NCBI GenBank assembly: GCA_013350335.1
Contig: CM023535.1
Span: forward strand, 27,910,631-27,974,630
From: Chimonanthus salicifolius
Taxonomy: Eukaryota; Streptophyta; Magnoliopsida; Laurales; Calycanthaceae
Reading direction: 5' to 3'
DNA length: 64,000 nt
Under the pieces are notes generated by a model that searched no databases, was not told the origin of the DNA, and was given only the letters and a program-made list of their open reading frames with translations. Position 1 is the stretch's first letter. Each line of letters starts with the position of its first letter. The translations under genes were made by a program, and so were the position numbers. Shown piece by piece: positions 26,101 to 32,179 of this stretch.

Positions 26101-26413
26101 GTGTTCCCCACCATCTACGAGTAAAAGTAAACTGACCATATGTAATGAAATTGATCTGTTAATCATTCTTTCCCTTTTGGTTCTCCATTTAATTTTCCCT
26201 GTTTAGACGTCCAACGTACACACAGTTCAGATGTGTTCTAGTTTGAAACTTGCGAATTTGTGCACGGCTGCCATAGCACATAAAATAGTTCCTCGAACTT
26301 TCCTTTTAAGCGCTCTAACTTCTGTTGTTTTTCTTTTGAATAATGTTCAACAGGCTTTATCATGCCTTTTTTGTTTCTGGTTGAGATATATCCTTGCTGG
26401 TTGGTACAAATGA
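513..26413 (+). CDS. ALG7: UDP-GlcNAc:dolichyl-phosphate GlcNAc-1-phosphotransferase, C-terminal nine exons
   Basis: Transfers GlcNAc-1-phosphate from UDP-GlcNAc to dolichyl phosphate in the ER membrane, the first committed step of N-glycan precursor synthesis and the tunicamycin target (family knowledge). Exons read by eye: 513-604 (or 491-604), 717-835, 20708-20823, 20966-21093, 21189-21275, 24958-25018, 25112-25152, 25282-25402, 26354-26413; all introns are GT-AG and phases match, giving about 274 residues to the TGA at 26411. Visible family motifs: DDVLD (576-590, metal-binding aspartates), [15 protein letters not shown] (20755-20799), [12 protein letters not shown] (21205-21240, catalytic-site Asp), CPRHRLPKF (25130 across the 25152/25282 junction), [10 protein letters not shown], and the C-terminal LAGWYK. 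Hydrophobic segments fit a polytopic protein. The N-terminal exons lie before the window, so the gene is partial here. No stop or frameshift is seen, so it is probably functional if intron 2 (19.9 kb) is spliced. Confidence 0.95.
1453..1499 (+). other. G-run tract, candidate G-quadruplex
   Basis: A G-rich tract on the sense strand of the ALG7 intron has runs of four to seven guanines separated by single T, A or TGT, flanked by T-tracts. The run pattern satisfies the G3+N1-7 quadruplex rule more than once. Whether it folds is inference. Confidence 0.6.
1542..1804 (+). mobile_element. short Copia-type 5' LTR
   Basis: Begins TGTTATTG and ends TTCTACA, with a TATA-like TATTTATAC near 1690. It is followed without a gap by a primer-binding site, which fixes the 3' edge. 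The 5' edge is the first TG at a plausible distance and is less sure. No matching second LTR was found nearby, so the element is truncated. Confidence 0.6.
1805..1817 (+). other. primer-binding site (tRNA-iMet type)
   Basis: TGGTATCAAAGCC matches the plant initiator-Met tRNA 3' end complement (TGGTATCAGAGCC) with one change and abuts the LTR end. Confidence 0.7.
1818..2245 (+). pseudogene. Copia internal-region remnant
   Basis: Directly follows the primer site. It is proline-, threonine- and serine-rich in translation (frames change around 1857 and 2098), as in the start of Ale/Retrofit-like gag regions, but no zinc knuckle or pol is present. Called by position rather than by a clear domain. 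Confidence 0.35.
2520..3750 (+). pseudogene. LINE ORF2 endonuclease and linker, decayed
   Basis: Plant L1-type LINE sequence. An APE-like endonuclease segment is seen as [12 protein letters not shown] (about 2617-2652), then [17 protein letters not shown] (3040-3090), [13 protein letters not shown] (3106-3145) and NHSPILLD (3195-3220). The pre-RT linker has [14 protein letters not shown] (3245-3285) and [16 protein letters not shown] (3575-3620). Stops (for example near 3095 and 3330) and frame shifts break it, so it cannot encode a working protein. It is the 5' half of the LINE whose RNase H end lies at 13605-14430; the Copia element sits between them and most of the reverse transcriptase is missing. 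Confidence 0.8.
3751..4560 (+). other. CT-rich segment interrupting LINE
   Basis: About 800 bp of pyrimidine-rich, unusually GC-rich DNA lies between the LINE linker (ending near MVMCHF, 3730) and the resumed LINE frame at 4561. The long open frames through it are low-complexity Pro/Ser/Leu and are not a recognised protein. It resembles the CT-rich 5' regions of plant LINEs, so a rearranged LINE 5' end is possible. Confidence 0.4.
4561..4719 (+). pseudogene. LINE reverse transcriptase N-terminal fragment
   Basis: Reads as [17 protein letters not shown] and then [13 protein letters not shown], the standard opening of plant LINE RT before the SPGPDG block. It stops at the TG of the Copia LTR, and the rest of RT is absent from the window. 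Confidence 0.75.
4720..6265 (+). mobile_element. Copia (Sire-like) 5' LTR
   Basis: Starts TGTTAGTGCC and ends GCGGAATTTCA, 1546 bp. It matches 12020-13572 along its length with small differences (roughly 95-97 % by eye), making the two an LTR pair. The end carries the C7 stretch ahead of TCTAGG seen in Sire/Tork LTR ends. It also has a block at about 6045-6085 (CAGTGG-like, then GTAGGTT and GTGAACCGAACCAC) shared with three other LTRs in the window. Confidence 0.9.
6266..6297 (+). other. Copia primer-binding region, mutated
   Basis: TTGGCATCAAGAGC corresponds to the usual TTGGTATCAGAGC primer site with a substitution and an inserted A. The same 32 bp recur directly after the second LTR at 13573-13604. 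Confidence 0.7.
6330..7191 (+). pseudogene. Copia gag (UBN2-like with CCHC zinc knuckle), broken
   Basis: Opens with [13 protein letters not shown], where the usual W codon after it is TGA, then [18 protein letters not shown] frameshift occurs near 6545-6570, after which [16 protein letters not shown] and a complete C-X2-C-X4-H-X4-C knuckle, [14 protein letters not shown] (about 6949-6990), follow, then a Lys/Asn-rich tail. Protease, integrase, RT and RNase H are all missing downstream, so the element is a dead or non-autonomous derivative. Confidence 0.85.
7192..7680 (+). other. Copia internal remainder, unclassified
   Basis: No domain is recognisable. The stretch lies between gag and the first 204 bp direct repeat and is presumed to be decayed internal sequence of the Copia element. 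Confidence 0.4.
7681..7884 (+). repeat. 204 bp direct repeat, left copy
   Basis: Nearly identical to 11344-11546 (about nine differences counted by eye). Both copies start TGTGAG and end TTCAAATGT. They bracket the 3.46 kb LTR-like block. Confidence 0.9.
8190..9170 (+). repeat. degenerate CCATGGGACC minisatellite
   Basis: Many variants of ACCAATACGTCTACCATGGG and ACCAACATGTCTAACATAAG occur in irregular tandem order, together with CATCCATGGGTAT variants. Unit length is about 20-40 bp. Non-coding. Confidence 0.8.
9577..10085 (+). repeat. 42-44 bp tandem repeat with CACGTG core
   Basis: Six close copies start near 9820, 9862, 9904, 9948, 9990 and 10034, with a diverged copy near 9577. The core is ATCACGTGAGGGACGCACCC followed by ATACCACGTCTCAAT. 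Spacing is too variable, and no spacers are unique, so it is a minisatellite of an LTR. Confidence 0.85.
10086..11213 (+). other. LTR body, no gene
   Basis: AT-rich sequence with no recognisable domain. A short duplication of ATATCCTTAATATAAATGGA occurs near 10335-10370. Confidence 0.5.
11214..11303 (+). mobile_element. hAT-type MITE fragment
   Basis: CAATGTTATCAAACTC, then GGTTTAGGGGTGTGAATC and repeated AATCGTA motifs, match the left end of the element at 18340. Only one end is present. Confidence 0.6.
11344..11546 (+). repeat. 204 bp direct repeat, right copy
   Basis: Copy of 7681-7884; see that entry. It begins one base after the CA end of the LTR-like block. Confidence 0.9.
11547..12019 (+). 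mobile_element. Copia 3' internal end with multiple polypurine tracts
   Basis: Successive purine tracts AAAAGGGGGGAGAAAAA (11744), GAGGGGGAGAAA (11774), AAGGGGAGAAAAAGAAAAAG (11847) and finally AAAGGGGGAGAT (12008) lead directly into the 3' LTR. Multiple upstream PPTs are a known feature of Sireviruses, which supports that lineage. Confidence 0.75.
12020..13572 (+). mobile_element. Copia (Sire-like) 3' LTR
   Basis: 1553 bp partner of 4720-6265, preceded by a polypurine tract. It starts TGTTAGTGCC and ends GGAATTTCA. Unusually, the 32 bp that follow are primer-site sequence, not LINE flank. Confidence 0.9.
13573..13604 (+). repeat. extra primer-site copy after 3' LTR
   Basis: Identical to 6266-6297. 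In a normal insertion the host flank should begin here. Confidence 0.85.
13605..14430 (+). pseudogene. LINE 3' end with RNase H domain
   Basis: RVT_3-type RNase [21 protein letters not shown] (13840-13900), then after a frameshift near 13960-13975 [12 protein letters not shown] and [13 protein letters not shown] (14037-14075), ending near [16 protein letters not shown] (14164-14210). A T-rich 3' region and an A-rich tail follow near 14408-14425. Catalytic Asp and Glu positions are visible but the frame is broken. The sequence upstream of RNase H is degenerate. Confidence 0.8.
14431..14555 (+). other. short intron spacer, nothing recognised
   Basis: AT-rich sequence between the LINE tail and the MITE. 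Confidence 0.4.
14556..15613 (+). mobile_element. hAT-type MITE, 1058 bp
   Basis: Left end CAATGTTTTAAAAACCGACC; the right end, read in reverse, is CAATGTTATTAAACTCGG. Flanks TGTATAAG (14548-14555) and TTTATAAG (15614-15621) form an 8 bp target duplication with one mismatch. Near the right end GTCCGAGTTTAATAACA is duplicated. No transposase is present. Confidence 0.75.
15248..15303 (+). promoter_or_regulatory. USE-like box plus TATA (snRNA-type spacing)
   Basis: AGTCCCACATTG (15248-15259) resembles the plant snRNA upstream element RTCCCACATCG. TATAAAAATA starts at 15293, 33 bases on, the spacing known for Pol II snRNA promoters. The downstream sequence is not U1, U2, U4 or U5; it contains a small CAGCC/GGCTG hairpin. 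It may simply be an old TRIM- or LTR-derived promoter. Confidence 0.35.
15614..16290 (+). other. AT-rich intron sequence, no feature
   Basis: Only a (TCA)n run at about 15860-15883 and a short inverted AGTAATGTAAAT/ATTTACATTACT near 16050-16082 are visible. Confidence 0.5.
16291..17480 (-). other. unclassified repeat, LTR-like
   Basis: Long open frames on the minus strand (to 230 codons) are low-complexity Ser/Pro/Phe and do not look like a protein. The region ends with a T-rich stretch and TATTTATAAG near 17470 on the + strand, similar in layout to the solo LTR edge near 22800. A family search is needed to name it. Confidence 0.3.
17640..17800 (+). pseudogene. LINE endonuclease scrap
   Basis: [19 protein letters not shown] can be read near 17672-17730, resembling the GGxFTWCN part of plant LINE endonuclease. 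Too short to say more. Confidence 0.4.
18090..18331 (+). pseudogene. RTE-type LINE RT C-terminal fragment
   Basis: Reads [14 protein letters not shown] and, further on, [11 protein letters not shown], matching the plant RTE pattern (LCDKKVP...LK, MRMLRWMCG). Stops are present. It is cut by the MITE at 18340; the rest resumes at 19680. Confidence 0.6.
18340..19671 (+). mobile_element. hAT-type TIR element, 1.33 kb
   Basis: Left end CAATGTTGTCAAACTC; right end inverse CAGTGTTATTAAAATTG. The 8 bp flanks GTATTATC (18332) and GTATCATC (19672) differ at one base. Inside are a two-copy duplication at 19087-19181 (GGAGCCTG, ACTGAATGTATA and ACGTGCGAGGAC shared) and a purine-rich tract at 19215-19430. 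No transposase is recognised. Confidence 0.7.
19680..19960 (+). pseudogene. RTE-type LINE, continuation
   Basis: Begins after the target duplication of the 18340 element. Reads like the region after MLRWMCG of RTE LINEs (KIRND-like, then L-RW-GHL-like residues) in shifting frames. Confidence 0.4.
20026..20099. repeat. (CT)n / (GA)n inverted microsatellite
   Basis: (CT)9 at 20026-20043 and (GA)15 at 20070-20099 face each other across a loop with GGGGGTAGGGGG, so a hairpin is possible in DNA or transcript. Confidence 0.8.
20098..20600 (+). repeat. three-copy tandem repeat upstream of ALG7 exon 3
   Basis: Copies keyed on AGTGATCTTGATAGTTTTAC at 20111, 20263 and 20436 give periods of about 152 and 173 bp. 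Each includes GACTACAATGTCTACAAA and AAAGTGGTTTGTC. Non-coding. Confidence 0.9.
21700..23321 (-). mobile_element. 5'-truncated LINE, minus strand
   Basis: The poly-A appears as T/C-rich 21700-21715. A zf-RVT-like domain lies around 23033-23302 ([35 protein letters not shown]). The end of the LINE ([15 protein letters not shown]) is at 21850-21915. The target duplication is 15 bp: GTTGTGTTATTCTCC (21685) and GTTGTGTTCTTCTGC (23322), two mismatches. It was later split by a solo LTR. Confidence 0.85.
21916..22945 (-). mobile_element. solo LTR, 1030 bp
   Basis: Begins TGACGCATG and ends CGCCTCA, flanked by a perfect 5 bp duplication AGATG (21911-21915, 22946-22950). Removing it restores the LINE frame. 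A minus-strand TATA (CTTATAAAAAG near 22800) suggests its orientation. No internal region remains. Confidence 0.85.
25424..25941 (+). mobile_element. hAT-type MITE in ALG7 intron 8, 518 bp
   Basis: Ends CAAGGTTGTGAAAATC and, inverse of the right end, CAAGATTGTTAAAATC. The target duplication is perfect: CTTTCGAC (25416-25423 and 25942-25949). Subterminal sequence is rich in AATCGTA and ATCGTAAAT motifs. It lies 21 bp after the donor of exon 8, which stays intact. Confidence 0.85.
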
Positions 26414-28386
26414 CACCAAGTGACTGAAAGAGAGAGTGCCCTCACTGAGTAATGGAAAAATGCGAAAATTCCAGCTTCTGCTGAGAGTGTTTATTGTAAT
26501 TTATAATACCATTTTTGCTCCTTTTATTTATTTATTTAGGAAATAGATAACATATTTATGGGTTTTTATAAGTGCTTCTGATTATGTACACTACGTGAGC
26601 TTCAATTCATGAGTTTTAAGGCCTCCATACCTCAAGTCCCGGCATCTAATTTTCAGTTTTGTGTTCAAGCCTTAATATACCTTAATGTTACCGGTGTTTC
26701 TATTTTGGAAAAGATGCCGGTATTGAGTAGAACAATTACCGGTATATACTATCTTCTAATAAATGATCTTCCCTTTAATGTGGGCGCATCTATGAAATTA
26801 CATCTCAAATCTTGTTTAAGTTTAATAACAATTTTTATCAAGCCTGGTTAAAACCATCTAATAAGACCCATAAATTGGTGAAATGAAAGAGTAGGCGCCA
26901 AGTATACAGTCTTGGGTCTCATTTATTGTATTTGGACTTCCAAATACCTAATTATGTGGTCTAAATTCTTGAGTTTTGTTGTTTGGACTAATTTGGAATC
27001 AAGTGGTCAAGTGGTTAATTTATGTAGAGACAGTTAATGTGAGTGGAATTAGAATGTAGTTAAAATAGCAAGTGTATGTTAGTGGTAATATTTTTTGTAT
27101 CAAATGATGTTGGATTTTTATAAAATTAGATTCATTAAAAACCTTATTAGATAAACTTTCTGATAAACTCAACAAATTTATACAATTTTTACATACATGT
27201 ACAAAGTTATATGATCATTTTTCTGAAGGAGTATCACAAAGAGACGATGAACATAAGGGTGTATGACAAGTATGATGTCACTATGCTGTTTGGCCTGCTT
27301 ACCAATGTAGTTGGCAAATTTGCTAAATTTTGTACTCCCTAACACTATAAATAAGGGTTTTTGGGCGCCCAATACAACTCTAAGTAATTTAATCCTATAT
27401 TTCTATTCTTCATTTACTTTGTGCAAGTAAGTTTCTAGTTCCCTTCTCTTTTCTTTTTATTTTTATTTTATTTTTTAATAAAATTAAATTTTGATTTTTG
27501 CAATTATTTTCTTTGCATTAAATTAAATTTTATTACTTGCAAATTGATTCTAAATTTAATTGAATTCATAATTGTGCATGTTGTTAGGATTCTGGTGAGA
27601 TTTTGAACTTTAATTTTTATTCCTAGAGTGAAACTAGATTTAGGTTTTATTTTTCAATTGGAATTTAGTTTTCTTATTTTCTAGTAAATCATCAATCTAT
27701 ATTTGGAATTGAATGATATCTAAGAATTTTCTTGCGATTTTTGGAAATTTTCAAATTTCTATTTCTTAATTCTATTGAACCAAATTTAATATTTTCTTTC
27801 AATTTTTTCTTAGAGATCTTGAAAGATTGCAAAAATTGACTTAGGCCTTCATCACCTTCCACACACATAAGCTTGAATCTACTGATGAAATTAAAGGGGT
27901 TGACCCTAAGCCTCCATTAATGGGCATCCCTTTTTCGATATTTTCTGAAAAATTATGTTATTTGCATAATTGTTTTTGGAATTTATATCATTCTTGAAGA
28001 AATATATGTGTGGCTATACTTAAATTCTAGGAGAGAGACTTCCATATCTTAGAATTTCTAAACAGAAATATGTTAAATTATAGAATTTGCATTTTATTTT
28101 CAACTTTCGTATATCCCACTATTTTTTTAATGTTTAAAAATTCCCATATTTTTACTCTCTTTTTTTTTTCAAAGTTTTTTTTTTTTTTCAATTTTATTAA
28201 AATGCTCTTGAAATAGCCATGATTATGATGCTATTGATCAATATTTTACAGAAGTAGGAAAATAGTGCTCAAGGTTGGCGTTATTTTTCAATAAAATGAC
28301 CGTAATGTTTATTGTTTTTTTCAATTTACCAAAATATTTCTCATTTTGTAAAATTTGAGCCTTCCAAAATGACTGTGAAGGAATAG
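26414..28386. other. intergenic, ALG7 3' flank
   Basis: The first 100-200 bp are probably ALG7 3' UTR. A TATA-like ACTATAAATAAGG at about 27346 is followed by a possible exon ending CAA|GTAAGT at 27428, but no coding sequence follows. The rest is AT-rich with long T-runs near 28160-28190. Confidence 0.4.
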
Positions 28387-28389
28387 TAA

Positions 28390-28588
28390 GGCTGGGTTTA
28401 GATGAGGGGTAAACTTGATTTAGGGTTACTCTTGATCAAGAGTTATAAATACTGTAGCAAAAGGGTTCTCAAATGTGAGATTTGAGAGGTAAAATCTAGA
28501 CTTTTTATCCTTATCCTCTGGTGACCATACGTCGATAAATGAGGGTTACACTTGTTTACCCCTTATTACCCGTGAAGCAAACACAACC
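28390..28588. mobile_element. Tourist-like MITE, 199 bp
   Basis: Terminal inverted repeats GGCTGGGTTTAGAT and GGTTGTGTTTGCTT (inverse), continuing into GGGGTAAAC on both sides. TAA target duplication at 28387-28389 and 28589-28591, as for PIF/Harbinger MITEs. Confidence 0.8.
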
Positions 28589-28790
28589 TAAGATACGAAA
28601 TTACGTGGAGAAATATATCAACTTTGAAAGAGATAATTTCTCTTATTGAAACATGATCGTTAGATAAAGAAGTTATTAAAGATCTGCTTGGGTCATAACA
28701 CAAAGAAATGACAGGGGTTACTTTTATGAAAAATATGTTAAAAAATAGGATAAAATAAAAAGCTTAGAGACTCGTATATGATAGTGAAAT

Positions 28791-29218
28791 CAATTTTTTA
28801 AAGATCAAATCGTTGACCAAAGTGTCTTAGGAAAAGATTGGTTTCAATAGGGTTGACCACTTAATAGAACCTGTGGACATAGATATAATATCATATAAAA
28901 TATTAATCAATTGATTAATCAAGTACTTAGTAATAAATAAATTTAAATTGTAATAATATACAACTAAGTATAAAATTTCAAATACAAAATATATAAAGTG
29001 TAAAAATTAATAATCACATTTTCATAAAAAAATATATTATTAGTCCAATAATCTATCGTAATAAGTTCCAAACTTTTTAGGGTATTGAGAGTTGTCTTAA
29101 TCCTTTTCAATTATCAAGTCATTAAAGGTTTCTAAAGATAACTGAGCCGTATCAATTAGAAATCACGGTTGAACCGAGGTTGAACCACTATGAAGGGTGG
29201 AGGTTTTTAAAACATTGG
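28791..29218. mobile_element. hAT-type MITE, 428 bp
   Basis: Left end CAATTTTTTAAAGATC; right end inverse CAATGTTTTAAAAACC. Flanks AGTGAAAT and GGTGAAAT form an 8 bp duplication with one mismatch. Same family as 14556; shares GGTTGAAC-type motifs. Confidence 0.65.
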
Positions 29219-30719
29219 GTGAAATAAATTTTATAGAAAGTCATGAACGCACTAACAAGCATGGAGAGTATTACAATTTGTATTCTCAATAGAACAAGCA
29301 AAGATAAAATAATATTTATTAGCTTTCTATGTTAAGATGAGGCGAAAATTATAATAGGAAGTACATAAAAGATAGAAATATGGTGCACATGAAATTGATT
29401 TTGAAGAAACATAAAGTAGAAGGAAAATAACAAATATAAGATGGAAGCAACGAGGACACTCCTTTTATCTACTTTTATTCATTCGGTGTTGAAAGGTACA
29501 CAGATCTCCTTTGTTATCAAAAAATATTAGTGTACATGTCATTTTCCATATTCAAAAAAAATAAAAGTAATCATATTCAAAAAAAGTAATGCAATTTATC
29601 AAAATGTTTCAGTATGATCGAGTGCCGTTCTGAACTAGGCACCATTGATGTTGGGCTGAACTAGGTACCTTTCGTACAGAACTAAAATACACTGGAATGG
29701 CATTGAATCATTGTTCATGTGAGAAATTGGAGCTGCCCTGAATCATTCCTGGTCATTGACGATTCTTTCGTATATACATCCAGACATGAAAATATCTTTT
29801 GCAAGAAGTGCAGCTACCAATGAATTAATGGCTACCCCCACAGCACATCAGAAAGGGTCATGAGATGGACCATCCATTTTATCTCTTTACATTGGATGGT
29901 CAGAAACAATAGAGGTCTTAGATGATTTTAAGATTCTTCTTCCCCACAGCACAACCCCATGAATTTGGACATCTGGTGGAGAAATAAGGCCGACCTCAGT
30001 TGACCTATTAAGTGCAATAAGTTGAGGACACTTCTGAGATCAAACTCTTAAAGATGAATTCTTTATACACTCACAAATAATAAAATCATACATTTTTTAG
30101 AAAGTGTGAAATATTCAAATAAAATATTATAATCAAATTTATAATAAAATATTATTTAAAATTTATTCTTCTCAGATTTTGAGAGGTAAAATTACTAATT
30201 AAATTAAATTACTAATTTCCACTTGTGTCATGCATATTGATTTTTTTATTTTTTATTACTATTTTATTGTATTTAACAAGAGTAGTTGACATGCTAAAAT
30301 ATATAATACATTTAAAACAACTTATAAAGTAAAATTATATTAAAAAATTATCACTCAATTATAAACTATAAAGCACAACAAAACAATCATTCAAATTTAA
30401 ACTCATTTTCTTTCCATTCAACTATTTATATTACAGTGAACACTAAGTTTCCTCGTTTAAAGACTTTTTAGGTCACACTTTTATTAAAATTTTGGAAAAA
30501 ATGATAAGAATAATGATTAGTTAAAATCTGACATTTATATAATCAATTTAATCTTGTAATAGAGTCAATTAATCATCCCAATTTTTAATTTTTAAGAGAA
30601 AAATAGAACTATAGGATAAATGTTTTTTTACCATGATGTTTAATTCATTTTATTAAAATTATAAATTTAAAATATATAAAAAAAATTGGCCTCTAAATTT
30701 AAAAGAAATTTAACAATAT
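29219..30719. other. AT-rich intergenic, no gene
   Basis: No domain, RNA or repeat is recognised apart from short AT tracts. Confidence 0.5.
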
Positions 30720-30732
30720 ACTATTATCGGTA

Positions 30733-30781
30733 GATACCTTTAGAACTAGAATCAAACGCGTTACCATTGCACTATGGATCC
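30733..30781 (-). pseudogene. tRNA-Trp relic
   Basis: The minus strand aligns with the 5' 46 bases of plant tRNA-Trp(CCA): GGATCC, GCAATGGTA, CGCGT and AAGGT are kept. About ten differences are present, eight of them C to T or G to A, and the anticodon position reads CTA. The T arm and 3' end are gone. It could instead be the head of a tRNA-derived SINE. Confidence 0.55.
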
Positions 30782-31225
30782 ATTTGTTAGTATAATAAAC
30801 ATTAAAATAAATTTATATCATAAAAGAAGGTTCGAAAACTTAAAAATTAAATCCAACTTGGGGGGCCTAGGTGGAGGCCTACTCTGCCCTGGACATGGTT
30901 GGAGAGGTCCTGCAACCCCTGAACACAGGAAAAAAAAACCCAAAAAACAAAGAAGGGGATGATAATGATGATGATCATGATGTGATAGTTGAAAAAATCA
31001 GCAAACAGAAAAATGCAAGTTAGCATAAATTGGAACAGGTCTAACCCTGCTGGTAGAAATCCCTTTAGAGGTGGAGGACTGGAGGATGAGATGCCATAAA
31101 ACCGCCAGTGAAAGGATATGAAGTGTCTGATATAAAGATGTCCAAATGTGAAAGTTTTTCCTGTTTTTCCAGCTTCATGTTACAAACATCTAAGTTCATT
31201 TCGAGTTCATTTCAAGTCAATGCAT

Positions 31226-32091
31226 TTAAGGAGAGAACGGGCTCCAAATATCAAGTGATGAACTGAATTTCGAACATTTCAGTGATGAGGGTGACTGCGT
31301 GAATTCCAAGTGCATTGGGGTAGTCATGAAATCAACCTGCAGAACAAAGAGCAGCACCTCAGTGTTGGAAAAAAATTAAAAAACAAGATAAACTAATATT
31401 TCAATCTTGAAAACTACTAACTTCAGAAAAATAATAATAATAATTGTATTTCCTTTTTTTAATAACAACAGCAGCATCAACAACAACAACGATGACGAAG
31501 ACAATAATTGTGGTTAATAGGGAAAAAAGTGACAAACCTTTGACTGCTTTATTCTTGGTGTTTTTGGGGACCAGAATTCCAATGGAGCCTCTGTAGAAGA
31601 CAAGAAGTGAGTATAAAAAAACCATCCATGTTGGTGAAAGCATAGAATTTTAACTAAAACAATGCCAGGAGCAGTCACTTACGTTCATCATCCAATTCAA
31701 GGATTGTCTTCAGAAGAGCCTGGGTGTTTGCGTGTGTCTGCAAATTGATGCAGCATTGGTGATTGTGTAGGCATCTTTCTTCTTCTATGCCCATTGGAAT
31801 TCCTTTGATAGCCTTCATCACTTTGTTCTTTTTCGATGCTTGTTGGGAAGAAGGTTTATCTGAGTTTGTTATGTTAGCTAAGGCTTTTCGAACACCAGCT
31901 CCTGGTTTCTGCTGAGCCTTAGATCCAACAGTAAGCACCTTTGCACCACCTGGATAGAAATTAGAAGTTAATTAATAACCTAAGAAGCACCGATACGGGT
32001 ATGCGTATCGGATACAACACGTATCCGATACAGAGATACGGCAAATTTTGAAAAAACTAGGATACGGGTGCGGTGGGATACGCCGAATTAA

Positions 32092-32179
<88 letters not shown>

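Noticed and set aside
30733..30781. Functional tRNA-Trp gene
   Set aside because: The T arm and acceptor 3' strand are missing and the anticodon position is altered.
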